Below, piece by piece: positions 37,168-48,866 of a stretch of DNA of 64,000 bases (position 1 is its first letter; every line of letters begins with the position of its first letter). The notes under the pieces are model-generated. The model was not told where the DNA came from and did no database searches. It worked only from the letters and a program-made list of their open reading frames with translations. The DNA is from Labia minor. Its lineage: Eukaryota > Arthropoda > Insecta > Dermaptera > Spongiphoridae. The stretch is from the NCBI GenBank assembly GCA_963082975.1, contig OY720344.1:29981172-30045171 (forward strand). The letters run 5' to 3'. Made by a program: the position numbers and the translations under genes.

Positions 37168-40100
37168 CTTTAAAGAACTTTATTATAACATTTTTTTTCA
37201 ATTGATTATTTCCAATTTTTTATTTTGTATTTTATTTTCTTATTTCTCTTATTTTTTTTATTTCTAAGAGTATAGATTACTAAAAGGAAATTGGAGCATT
37301 TTTTTCCGCAAATCTCACGTGATTATGATTTTTCTTCCTTAACTATTTTTTTAACTTATTTCAACAAATTCATATAATATGAGTGGTAATATATATAAAT
37401 AATTATCGCGATTTGTTTGGCCTTTGTTTGATGATGTGCGTGTCGATGTTTTTCATTCGGGACTCCTACATCACGCTATTTCGGTCTATGGATCCCACAC
37501 CGACTTTAAAAGACCCCCACATCGCTAAAGAATAGGAAGCGTATCATCCGATGTACTTTTTTACATACTAAATCCTTTCCTGAAATCTAGGTCATTTCTT
37601 TGTCATATCATTATTCTAATTTGATGTCATCAAAAAATAAAAACATTTCATATAGTAATATATTATTATAATAATAATAAAAGAAAAATAAATACTTTAA
37701 GTAGATTGTTAATAGATTATCAGGACTTATATATACAAATGTCAATGAACTTTTTCTATTATAGGAATTTTAATCCATTTTTATTTTATTAAATCAGAAT
37801 TACACATGATACGTACAACAACAACAAAGAATATACATCGTTGATTATTAAAAATCAAATTAAAGCGACCATTTTATTGAAATTTGGCTAGATTTTTAAA
37901 TAATAATATTCAATTATTACTGATTATAAAATAATAGAATAATAATCTTTTGTTAAATTATAAATATTTATTTAATAATAAAATAAACGAGATGGTGAAC
38001 AAAATAAATATTTCTTTTTTTTTTGTTTAGAAGAATTAGATAATACAAAAAACTTAAAAATTCTTGTGAATATAAAACGTAAAGAAATATCACAATTGAT
38101 TTTTTTTGTCATACTCACATAATATTTTCAGTTAATTCGCATTGTCCATAAATAAATAATATAAATGAAAATAAATAAGAATTTTTATGATTTATTTTGA
38201 TTTTAAACATTAAATTAGACAAAAAAAATTCAATTATATTTTTTTCTTACAACATTGAGGCGGAATTTTAAAAAGATGAACAGAGAAATAAATAATTCTT
38301 GTGAAACAGAATGAAATTCCAGGTAAATATCGATAGTCCTTCAAAGTGATTTGAGTTATGATTATTTGGATCGATCTCGTATGATTCCGCATTTCATTCA
38401 ATTTTGTAGCAATTGATTTCCTTTCACTAAAGATAATCCTATGAAATTCTTAAGTATTTATATAAAAAAATATGCTTTTTTAATAATTATGTATTAATAA
38501 TAAATTAAGAATCTATCATTTTATGTTATATTATTGTATCTCTATAATTTAATTTAAAATTTTGAAAAATTCATTTTATAAATAAAATAAATATTAATAT
38601 AAAAATGATATATTTTTTTATGCGGAATAAATTATTCTTGGTTTTCTGATCACGTTTCTTTTATCCATTCTTATCATACATATTGCTGTAAATACATTCT
38701 TTCAAATAATAATCGACTTGACTTAGAAATATTCGAATATATATTCTTATATTATAAATATAGATATTTTTTTAGTTTGTTTTATTCTCTTTCTTTATGA
38801 TTTTTAGGATAAATTTATATTGTCATCATAAATTTCAAATTTAATAACATTATACAAAATATAAAATAATCAAAAAAAAAAGATTAAATTATTATTATTA
38901 TTATTATATTTATTTTTAATTGATATTACTCATTATATAACTTTTTCCTCTTAAATTTAATTTAATTTGCTATGCATTCATTAAATGATTACCCTCGAGT
39001 ACTATAATTATTTATCGTTAAAATATATAATATATGTGTTTTAGTAATTTATTAATTCGTCTAATTTTTCCATAATAAATAAAATGGTATTTATTATTAC
39101 CTTTCATGTGAAAATGTATAAAACATTTATCGTCAATTGTACATTCTCTCTCTAGTTTAATTTTAATTTTCTTTTTAATTTTTAATTTTTTTTTTTGTTT
39201 GTTTTTTTGTTTTTAAAATTCATAAGTAACTAAAAACATTCGTATATTGTATTTAAATTTAATTAAAATTCGAAAAAAACACACCCCTAGAGAAACCAAA
39301 CTGAAATCATTATATCACTTAATAGAATTTATTTGCACTATAAATTCACACTTAATTTTAATTTAATCATAACACAGTAATATTAACAATGTATTTTTTT
39401 ATTTTTCTAGGTGAGCTGTTGAATTTTATTTCAAAATAAAGTATTCATAAGAGTCAAGATCACTGAGGTAAGAATTTATTTATAAGAATTTTCTTGGCCC
39501 TTTTCATTTATTAGAAAAATAGGGGTAGTAAAAAAAACTTAATAAACGCTCTCTATATCTATAAATAAATATTTAATAAACATTATTAAAATTCACAACG
39601 CTATTACTATTCTTGTCTTGCGTTTATAAAATGTTGATGAAATAAATAAATAGTAAATTTATTGACTTTGAATATTAAATATTTTTTATATATACTAAGA
39701 CCACCCACTCAAATAATATTTAAGATGATGAATATATACAACATAATCTTTTTTTAATAATAAAAAAATGTCATTACTAAGGACACTACTTTTTTAAAAT
39801 TAAATATTATCTCAATTTTCAATTTATTTTAAATGAGTTTATTTGAAGATATTAATTTTTTGATTAACAAGAATTTTAAATTTATTTTTTATTTTAAACA
39901 ATAAATAAATCTTGATTTTTTAAAAAAAAAAGATTATGTCAGAATGTACTAACTATTTTAAAGTTTAAAATAGTTGATCATATTAAATTAATATGATTGT
40001 ATTTCACTTAAAATGTTTAAAACGAAAACGAAAATTAACAAATTTTTATAAACAAATAGAACAGAAATTTAGAATATATATAATTGTATATGAATTTTGG

Positions 40101-40977
40101 ATATTTGCGCATGATTATCAAAGGTTTACCCATATTATAGCAGATATATTAAGAACAGTTCTTTTGAGGCAAATAAAAATAAAAATAAATATTTACGAAA
40201 AATTAATTAGCAAATAATATATAACAGATGTTTATAATATTTGTCCCCTTTTGGCTTTGACATTTAATCATTCACTATTTTACTTTTTTAATCTCTTTTT
40301 TTATATCTTTTATGGAATTAGAACCTCCTATTTTTTGCTTTGTAAACAAAGGTTGTATCTATTTGCTAGTAATGCTTATTACTCGTACATATTATCCGGT
40401 TCGAATGATAATTAACGGAATGTTATTATAAAAACTAATTTATATCAAAGAGATAGAATGGCATGTGATATGGTTGTTAATACAATCTGTGATTATTTAG
40501 TATAAGATAGTATAGTTAGACTTTGGTAGGTGTTTATAAACCACGAAAACGTAGTTTAATTCTAGAATCAGATATCTCCTCCTTGCTGGCTAGTCAACTA
40601 ACTCCACCCCTCAATCTTATAATTAAAGTAGCAACACCATTGATAACACTGCGATTGTAGCGTATTTTCTATTAGTGGAATTTTCAAAATTAAATTAAGT
40701 GGAAACACTACTCTATTATCTTTCAAACTTTCAAACATAGTAATATTATATTCTTAAATTACATACCATTTGACTTTGCCTATAATTTATATTTTTTTAA
40801 TGGATAAAAAAAAATAATTATTTAATATGTCTTATTTTAAAAAATGATATTCAAAAAACATTTCATACTTTTATAGGAATAAAAAACTTTATTAAGTGTT
40901 TGTTTTTTTTAAATACTAGTAAAACTATTAAATATGTAATTCAAACATTTAATTTAATAAAAAAATAAAAATTGGCA
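37168..40977. other. Long AT-rich spacer
   Basis: No gene supported; open frames are chance products of low-complexity DNA. A balanced patch sits at 37430-37580 (TGATGATGTGCGTGTCGATG; ATCACGCTATTTCGGTC) and another at 40530-40680 (ATCTCCTCCTTGCTGGCTAG). Confidence 0.5.
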
Positions 40978-41458
40978 TATATATGTTACAGTAAATGTAC
41001 ACTCTTGGGAAATGTACACATTTACCGGAAAATGTGTACATTTCCCAAAAAGTTAGGTATATGTGAACTGAATATAATGTATATGTACATATACAATATT
41101 TTTGTTTTTTGTGATACAATCTGTTCTAGTTGGTTTTTAAATTTTTCTTTTTGTTCCATTGTTTTTCAAAAATTCTAACTAAAAAATAATTTTTTGTTGA
41201 AAAATTAAAATTTTAACTTACCTGAGTCTTATTTCTCTAAATATCTTAAATTATATCAGTATACTATGGCATTAATTAGTAATCTATGCTCACATTTACC
41301 AAAACGACATGGTCATTGTGAATTCAATGTACATTTCCCTTATTTGAAATTGTAAATGTTAGTTGAATGCACATTACCCAAATGAGGAGGCTAATGTGCA
41401 CATTTACCGGAAAATGTGTACATTTGCCACAATATCTACTTTTACCGTAACATATATA
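40978..41458. mobile_element. About 480-bp MITE with nested palindromes
   Basis: The left end TATATGTTACAGTAAATGTA is inverse to the right end TTTTACCGTAACATATA, and inverted similarity continues, with mismatches, for about 65 bp. Positions 41008-41047 form a 40-bp palindrome: arms GGGAAATGTACACA and TGTGTACATTTCCC around TTTACCGGAAAA. A near copy lies inverted at 41393-41433. Variants of AATGTACATTTCCC recur at 41327 and 41361. No coding capacity; the 68-codon frame crosses the palindrome by chance. Confidence 0.75.
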
Positions 41459-43301
41459 TATTCTGGTAAAATAAATTATTATAAAAAATAATTGTGAGTA
41501 AAATTTTCAAAAATAAATACTTTTTGTTTAAAATTAATTGGCATAATGAATATTTGGTATCTTATTTAAGATTATTTTAAAAATAAATTGCTCCAATTTA
41601 TATAATTCTTTTACACCAAAAATGTTTAAATTTTATTATTATAATTCAATTAGTTCTTGTCACTGTAATAACAATAAACTAACCATCTCTAATAATTTTC
41701 TAAAAACATCTATTATATATGTATATATATAATTTTTATTCAGTGGTCTTTCTAGAATGAAATAAAGGGATCGTTATATGTATACTTTAATAACTAAAAA
41801 GAATGCAATTAAATTTCGATTAACGTTTTTATTCTCAGACATTGCCTCATTTATTTCTCAGCCCATTTAAGCTGGCTCAAGATATATATTATACATCTAA
41901 AATTAATTATATATTAGCTAACCTCTTTGAAATTGGATTAAATTTTCATTTTTAAATTTTTTTAACATTTTTATTTTGTTTCATCCATATGGTATACTCT
42001 ATTACTATTGAAAAGCAATCTCCAGGTTTGCTAGCCTTTCCTGGGGAGTTGACATTCACACAATCCTGATTATATGTATATTAAACTTAAAATATGCTTA
42101 AGTAAAAAAAAGAAATAAAATTAAATATAATTAAGTAAAATTGTAATAGCGTATCAATAAATAATCGCAAAAGAAACAATTTAATTTTGTAAATATTGTA
42201 ACTTTCATCTTTTGTATGTTCTGATAAATATATATATCAACTATTGTATAAAAATTTTGGCTAATAAACATACTCTTTAAATTAAAAATTGAAATTGAAA
42301 TTACTATTGAAAAATAAATATTTTATTTTCATTCTTCTTTAAAAAAAAATATATTTTGTAAATTTAATAAATAATCACAATTTCTTTAATATTATTCTAT
42401 ATTATATCTTAATAATTGCTTGAAGGCAAATTATATTAACCAGAAACGGTATAAATAAGAATCGACCTCAGATATGTAAATCAAATGAAGAGATCCATCC
42501 GACATGGATAGAAAAGAGCAGGTACCATTTGTCATTTGGAGAGAAGCCAGTACTTTATAGCAGCTTGTTGCGTGCTCATGTAAAAGATGACCACCCTGTT
42601 AACGAGTGGTAGTGGGAGAGGTTGAACGACACTACAGAGCCATAGCTAAGATTTATATTACAATTGTAATGTTTTATTATGAAACGAAGAGATGTTTTAA
42701 TCGGGCAAATGTATCGCAATGAGTAATTCATTTTGAAGCATGGACAGAGATGAATTAGAATGAATATCAATAAATAATAACTAGATTCCTATTGTCTAAA
42801 TGTCTATAGAATTATTTAGGAATTGGAATATTCAAAGGTAAGCAGATACAACATATTTCTAGGACAATAGAATGAATTAGCTTTTAATATTGAACAATTA
42901 TTTAAATTTTTGTCATTTGAATAATATTGATAAAAATAATAATATAAATTTAATAAATAAGACATCAAATATATAATGTAGTTTTTTTAAAAATCTTAAC
43001 TTCATAAAATGGTCTTATTTAAAAAAAAATGAAAAATTGGAAAATATTTATAAATATTGAAATAAATTATTAATAATTTATTTGATTATTTTAATTGATA
43101 ATTTAAAATCCTAAAAAATCAGAAATAAAATTAGTATTTAATATATAATTATTTGTCATATAAAAATATTGACATATTAATTGTTAAATATAATTATCTC
43201 CTGGAGAAAATTTAAAAAATTTTTTAAAGAAAACCTGGAAAGTCGAATAAGGAAGTAGCTTCATTTTCAAATAATAATAAAGAAAAAATGTTTAACAATA
43301 A
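41459..43301. other. AT-rich spacer with balanced island 42440-42660
   Basis: The island (GAATCGACCTCAGATATG; ATCCATCCGACATGGATAG; AGTGGTAGTGGGAGAGG) has no open frame. It includes an inverted pair ATCCATCC..GGATAG. Otherwise low complexity. Confidence 0.4.
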
Positions 43302-43916
43302 TTACCGACCGACGATAGTAAGGGAGGTATTGTTTTCACACCAAATTTCACATGTGGAGATTTTTACATATCTCCACGAATCATGCATTTTCTTAACAGA
43401 AAGTATTTTTAGCATGATGTCTGTCCGTCTGTCCGTCTGTCCGTCCGTATAGATGTGTACAGCCTGAACGGCTCAACCGATTTTGATGAAATTTGGTATA
43501 TTTACTTAATGCATCAGTGGGATGAATTGCTCAACTTTTGGTGCAAATCCGGAAACCGGAAGTGGTAGTATTAGCGATCGACGATAGGAAGGGAAGGGTT
43601 ATTTTCACACCAAATTTCACATGAGGAGATTTTTTTATATATCACCACGAATCATGCAATTTGTATTGGTTTTATCCTAGACAAAAATCATATTTATTAG
43701 TTTTTTCTTGATTTAAAATTATATGACGTCACAGCCTGGTCTTGCATATATATTATAAATAAAATAAAATTAAAAATGTTTATATTTATTATTTATGTAT
43801 CCATATCTGTTTTATATTATATTAATAGATATATTAAAATTATTTGAAATTGTTTCTGTAGCTGGAAATTAATTTACTTCAAACCGTCGGTCGGTTCGGA
43901 CCTGGCCACAGGTCAA
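43302..43916 (+). mobile_element. Helitron2-like repeat family I, near-complete copy (C)
   Basis: 5' ACCGACCGACG at 43304, 3' CGTCGGTCGG then hairpin GACCTG-GCCA-CAGGTC (43899-43914). It carries the GTCC/GTCT array at 43420-43450, GATGAAATTTGGTA, CCGGAAGTGGTAG and the second 5'-module copy at 43574-43670. Compared with copy A it lacks 20 bases between two TGACGTCA-type sites, leaving one site (about 43723). Very similar to copy A otherwise. Confidence 0.82.
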
Positions 43917-44872
43917 ATTATTTTATTAATATATTTATCTTCTTAAGAAAACACTTTTTGGATATCTATCAATCATGTATTTTAATTTTCTTACTAAATT
44001 TTTTGTTTTAAATTATGTTCATCTCTGAACATTTCCTATATTATTTACAAGAGGAAAGAGAAGAACAAACTTAGGTAACATAATAAATAAACTGTAGCTA
44101 TCAATAGAATTCGACGCAGAAAAAAACTCGTTACTCCACATTAGTGATCAAGACCCACTCACACTATTCCAGTTAATATAGATAAAGATTAATAATCATA
44201 AATCAAGGACTAATTTTTTTTTAATGTATTTTTTAGAATATAATTTAAAGTACTTTGCATTTTTAAAAGAGAAGCTATAAAAAAACTTTAATTTAGTGAG
44301 ATTTCCGGATTTCTTCAAACTGAATCATCACTGAAAAATATTTAGCTGTTTATTATTATACATAAAAGGGTTATAAAATAAAATTAAAATAAAAATATAA
44401 TAATGTTATTGTTTTATTATTATATTTTGAGATATTTTGGATATATCATCATTTTTATAATATGAATGTCAATTCTTTCTTTTTTTAATGATCTGTGAGC
44501 ATTTCTTGGAATTTTCGCTTTCCTTTTTCTTATATTAATGTTTATAATTTAAATTTTTATCTCCAAAAACGAATATTAATTAAGCGCCTACAAATTGATA
44601 ATAAATCATTTTTTTAACTGACCTGAATAGAAATATTGTTTTTCCAATTTTTTTTTTGAGATGCTTTAAATAATAATGTATATATTTCATAAGTATATAT
44701 AAACAGATAAATACATAAATAAAACTAATTTTTATTTTTTTTTTCTGAGAATTGAATTTGCCATTCAAATTATCAGTCAAAATAAACTATTTTCATTAAA
44801 TAATAAATATTATTTTATAAAGATATTTTTAAAAGGAAAGAATACTTGAATTTTTAAGTTATTTGAATTTTT
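43917..44872. other. AT-rich spacer
   Basis: No gene or repeat recognised. Complex patch GATCAAGACCCACTCACAC at about 44145. Confidence 0.45.
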
Positions 44873-45460
44873 ACTATCTCGTAAGAGATAGTATGCGATC
44901 ACGAAAATTTTCGATGTTGAGATTTTGATGTTTTTATACGTTTTGAAGGTTCCTGAATCATTTTCACTAAGGTTGAGATAAATGTCTGTGTGTGTGTGTG
45001 TATGTGACCAAGATTACGGAAAAACGGTTTGAGCTAGAATGATGAAATTTGGCACATGAGCATATTATTCAAAATTCGTAGTTTTCAACTTTTGAGAAAT
45101 GTAGCTCAACCCGAAGAGGGTCATTACTTACAACGTTTTGATTTTTTTTCCTCTAAAGTGACCGTAAAAATAAAGATATATGTTTGATAATTTTTCACAT
45201 GATTAATAATTGTATAAAACTGCTATATATATAATTTCAGCTTGATTGATTCGCTGAAATTACCAGAATTAATTTTTTAACACTGCAAATCTCACGCGCC
45301 AACATGTGACGTGGTGCGATCAACAAAAAGCCAAACATGCGCTGGTTTAATATTTATTATTTATAATTTATAATTAATTAAATTTAATTTAAATATAATA
45401 TATTATGTTATTTAATCCAATTCAAATTGCGAGATAGTCGAGTGGAGACACTCCAGCTAA
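44873..45460 (+). mobile_element. Helitron2-like repeat family III, copy 1
   Basis: Opens with hairpin ACTATCTC-GTAA-GAGATAGT, then GCGATCACGAAAATTTTCG and GTTGAGATTTTGATG, a (TG)n array at 44985-45005, GATGAAATTTGGCACATG and TTTTCAACTTTTGAG. Near the 3' end GCGAGATAGTCG inverts the 5' tip, followed by hairpin TGGAG-ACA-CTCCA and GCTAA before T. It shares over 90% of its sequence by eye with copy 2 at 51738. Non-coding. Confidence 0.78.
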
Positions 45461-46061
45461 TTTATATATATATTTATAATATTCAAAATCTTTTAAATTG
45501 TGAAAATTTAATGATATGACAAGATATCCAGTTCTAATTTGCACCTAAAACCCAAACACTAATCAAATTTTTTATTATTGAAAATAATTTATGAAATATT
45601 CAGGAATAGAAATAATAATAATAATGTTGATATGGATTTTTAACAATTATTTTAAGTTATAATTTTTTCATGAATTTTAAACGGTCATTTATAATGATAG
45701 TAATAAATTTATTTCTGCTATTATTTTTTTGCATAAATAAATAAAATAAATAAATTTTCTTATATGTAGTCTAGACCTAGTATATTAAAATCATTAATTT
45801 TCATATTACTTTAAGATTTCTAATTGAATTAATTACACATTAAAAATATTTATTAAAAAAAATATATGCATAATTTATTGAGGATAATTTTATTTTTATT
45901 TATTTTTAATTAATCATCTTTTCTTAAGAATATTTATCTTAACAACTCACAAAATAATAGAAAAAGGTGGCCGCTGCTCGTCCATCTTTTCCCTTAAGGT
46001 CTCGTCAGATTTTTATTTGCCATATAAGGTTCCTAAAAAGGATTGTAAGTAAATATCCACT
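45461..46061. other. AT-rich spacer
   Basis: No gene or repeat recognised. Confidence 0.4.
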
Positions 46062-46307
46062 TTGAAATGCGCCTTTAAAGCCACTCCTGGCAGGCCATTG
46101 ACGAAGGACCCTCGTCGAACTGAAGATCGTAGACAGATCATTCGGAGAGATGCGAATGAAGAAAAAAGACCCCCGGAATGCAGCAAAGCAGGACGGCGGA
46201 TTCTCGGAAGTCTTGCTATAACGGACAATGGACAGGGGACAGGGGACAACAGGTGGCCGGCCAAACTGCCAATCCACTATCAAAGGACGGAACCCTTTGA
46301 TTTTTAA
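46062..46307 (+). other. Unassigned open frame in GC-rich island
   Basis: The only strongly GC-rich block for many kilobases (about 45965-46310). One 81-codon frame starts MKCAFKATPGRPLTKDPR and continues RRTEDRRQIIRRDANEEK, basic and arginine-rich, vaguely like a transposase DNA-binding segment. Overlapping frames are open on the other strand too, as expected of GC-rich DNA. GGACAATGGACAGGGGACAG is a small tandem of GGACA units. A transposon scrap and an exon are both possible. Confidence 0.25.
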
Positions 46308-46449
46308 TATCACACCATGCACAAATAATTTTTATTACAAAATTTATTAATAAGGAGACTATAGTCAATAATTAATTATACAAAAAAAATGTAATATTTA
46401 ATTGCTAAAAATTTGATAAAATTGATTAAATTAAAAGAAATTTCAAATA

Positions 46450-46975
46450 AAGTAAATGTACCAGTAGTTGACATTTGTACATTTAACAACGCATATAATA
46501 AGACTTATATCTCTCTAAACATTTCAGTACATGAAAGTAATTCCTTCTCTATTGAAGATGTGTAAATATAAAAGTTTTGAATCATAATCTGAGTAAATGG
46601 CACAACATTTACTTTTTATAGAATCGAACAAATAGATATTTTAATATTTTGTTCTTCGAATGCTCAAGGAAGCAAATCACTAATTTTTATTGTTTTTTTT
46701 AGTATTGACATCAATATTAAATATTATTAATTGAATGTCCATATTACCTAATTTTAAGGGTGTCAACTACTGGTGCTTTTAGATGCTGATGCTAAAAAAA
46801 AATAAAAAATAAAAGAAATAGAAAATTACATTGATTTGCAGATAAATTCTTCATTATTAACCAATGAATCATATCACCCAAAACTCAAATTGATATCGGA
46901 TAAAAAACAGAAGATATCAAATTTTTCTCATAAATTTGTCTTTATAGTGTCAACTATTGGTTCAAATAAGTTCAA
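46450..46975. mobile_element. Probable MITE or MITE pair with AGTAAATGTACC tip
   Basis: AAGTAAATGTACCAGTAG at 46450 is followed by TTGACATTTGTACATTTAAC. Inverted or variant copies occur at 46596-46616 (AGTAAATGGCACA / CATTTACTT), 46757 (GTGTCAACTACTGGTG) and 46950 (GTGTCAACTATTGGTTC). The right boundary is not resolved: the unit may be only 167 bp (to 46616) or run to about 46975. Tip and motif match the palindromic MITE at 14962. Confidence 0.45.
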
Positions 46976-48092
46976 ATACAATAGTCATATTACAATATTT
47001 CATAATACAACAAATATGGTACATCTCTTATTAAATGGAACTAAAATGGACAAACCATTGATTAAAAATCATTATCTATTAGGAATTTTGATTATTCATG
47101 CTTCTATTCTATAAATTGTTGAAAACAACATAATAATAAAATAATTTACCCCTCAAGGACCTCCATTTCAATTTCTATCATTATCTCTAATTTCCCCATT
47201 AATACAATTGAAGCGAGGAATATTTCCTACGTGCGTGGATGCCCCTTGGAGAATTAACCTGAATTCCATATAATAATCAGAATGTTTACCTTCGATTTAT
47301 CTATCGACTTTCTCAAAGCTACCTTGATGATTGGGTAATCGGAAGGCCCTTCGACTCCAACAGCTACCAGAGACTGTCGATTATTCGTGCTTCCATTATG
47401 TAAATTACTTGAAAATGTAAGATAATAAATGCTTATCCACGAGTTCGTTTCTGTGTTCATCTATCATACAAAATAAATATTCTCTATATCCTTTAAAACT
47501 ATTAGCAAAGATTATTTTTTTTCTTCTAATATTACACCTACCTATCTTATATATTTTTATGTCATAGGAATGAATAAATAAAACAATTATCAGATTTTAG
47601 ATTAATTAAAAATGTATATAAAATTTAAAAAAAAAAAAAATAATTATCCAAAGAGTTATTTTGGACAAAAAGATATATCTGAAAATAAAAGTTAAATCCT
47701 ATTAGTTTTATGAGAGGCAATAATGATTTTTAATTGATGATTTAGTTTTCTAAATAGGTGCCATAAAACTTTCACAAGCTGAAACTTAAAAAGTTAAAAT
47801 AATACAAAATCAGGTAAAAAAGAATTGAAACATAAGGACGGGAATTCATTACTCCTATACTAATTCATAGATCATGAATATAAATGGGTGTGTATGTATA
47901 TATATATGGAATATATATATATTTATAAGAATATGATTAAATTTGGAATACTTGTAAAATGCTTTTAAAAGTCGAAGCAGATGAGAGATTTTAATCTATT
48001 TTCAATAAAATAATGATAAATGAATTTTTTTTTTCTATTATTGTTTTTTAAAAAATAATGTATCTTATCTTATTATTCTAGCAAAAATTGTT

Positions 48093-48119
<27 letters not shown>
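46976..48119. other. AT-rich spacer with balanced island 47150-47460
   Basis: 47150-47460 is of balanced composition (CTACGTGCGTGGATGCCCC; GGAAGGCCCTTCGACTCC) with a 68-codon minus-strand frame lacking recognisable motifs. (TA)n at 47895-47922 and 48091-48119. Confidence 0.4.
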
Positions 48120-48123
<4 letters not shown>

Positions 48124-48500
48124 GTTTAGGTTTCCGTGAAAGTTATTGTTATTATTACTATCAGATTTTTCAGGGATATAATCACGTATTTTTGTGAGAT
48201 TGTTTTCTCGACGTTTTGGCACCCATTTTGGCGCCATTTTCAAGAGATTATTTAGGTGGGAATATTTTTTGGGATTCTGGGTCTTAGTCTGTGTGACCAA
48301 GGGTTAATATCGGGATTTTTAGTTGATAGGTTGGATGGTTTTGTACTCACTGCGTTGCTGTGGAGCTCCGAAGAATCCTGGGCAATCCTGACTGGCATAC
48401 GTCCGTACCGGACAATAGCTCGAGGCCAACTGGGACCCGACCCTTTGGATTCTACCTGAGCTTGCTACCTGCGCATGCGCAAGGGGCTTGTGTGCATAAA
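48120..48500 (-). repeat. Possible Penelope-like or other retroelement scrap
   Basis: On the minus strand TGAAAATGGCGCCAAAATGG and GCCAAAACGTCGAGAAAAC translate as LKMAPKWVPKRRENN. Such MAP..PKRR text near the end of insect retroelements, Penelope-like ones in particular, is familiar, but the match is short. The neighbouring 48250-48500 is GC-richer and unassigned, ending in GCGCATGCGC at 48472-48481. Confidence 0.3.
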
Positions 48501-48866
48501 TACGAAATATTATAAATAAAATAAAATTATAAATATTTATTTTAATAATATTTTGTAATCAAATTAAGAAATATATATTATGTTATATCCACATGCCATA
48601 CTTTTATGTCTTTCAGTGCATTAATATGTACGTTGAAGGGCTGTATTTTTTATGACTATTTTTTTTAATTTATGTTGTTAAATTATTTGAAATTGTTTCA
48701 TATATTTTGTCGTTTATTTATTTTAAATAATAATCTTACTTAAGTACCGAGCAGCGTCTCCATGAACCAGGTATTAATTAGTATTAGAGTATTACCAGTC
48801 AAGCCCGATATAATAAGGAATAATTTTTCCTAATGACCGAGCGGCAGCTCGGTGAACCAGGTTCTA
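48501..48866 (+). mobile_element. Family IV Helitron-like 3' region with two tandem hairpin ends
   Basis: TATTATAAATAAAATAAAAT and AAATTATTTGAAATTGTTTC match the 3' third of family I. They are followed by two related ends: ACCGAGCAGC...GAACCAGGTATTA (48746-48776) and ACCGAGC-GGCA-GCTCGGT then GAACCAGGTTCTA (48836-48866). The second is a perfect hairpin, the first is decayed. The start of the element was not found; it may be interrupted by the material at 48120-48500. Confidence 0.5.

Noticed and set aside
44873-45460. Standard Helitron (TC...CTRR) for family III
   Set aside because: The 3' CTAA before T fits, but the 5' tip is ACTATCTC rather than TC and an asymmetric inverted repeat is present, so the Helitron2-like class fits better.
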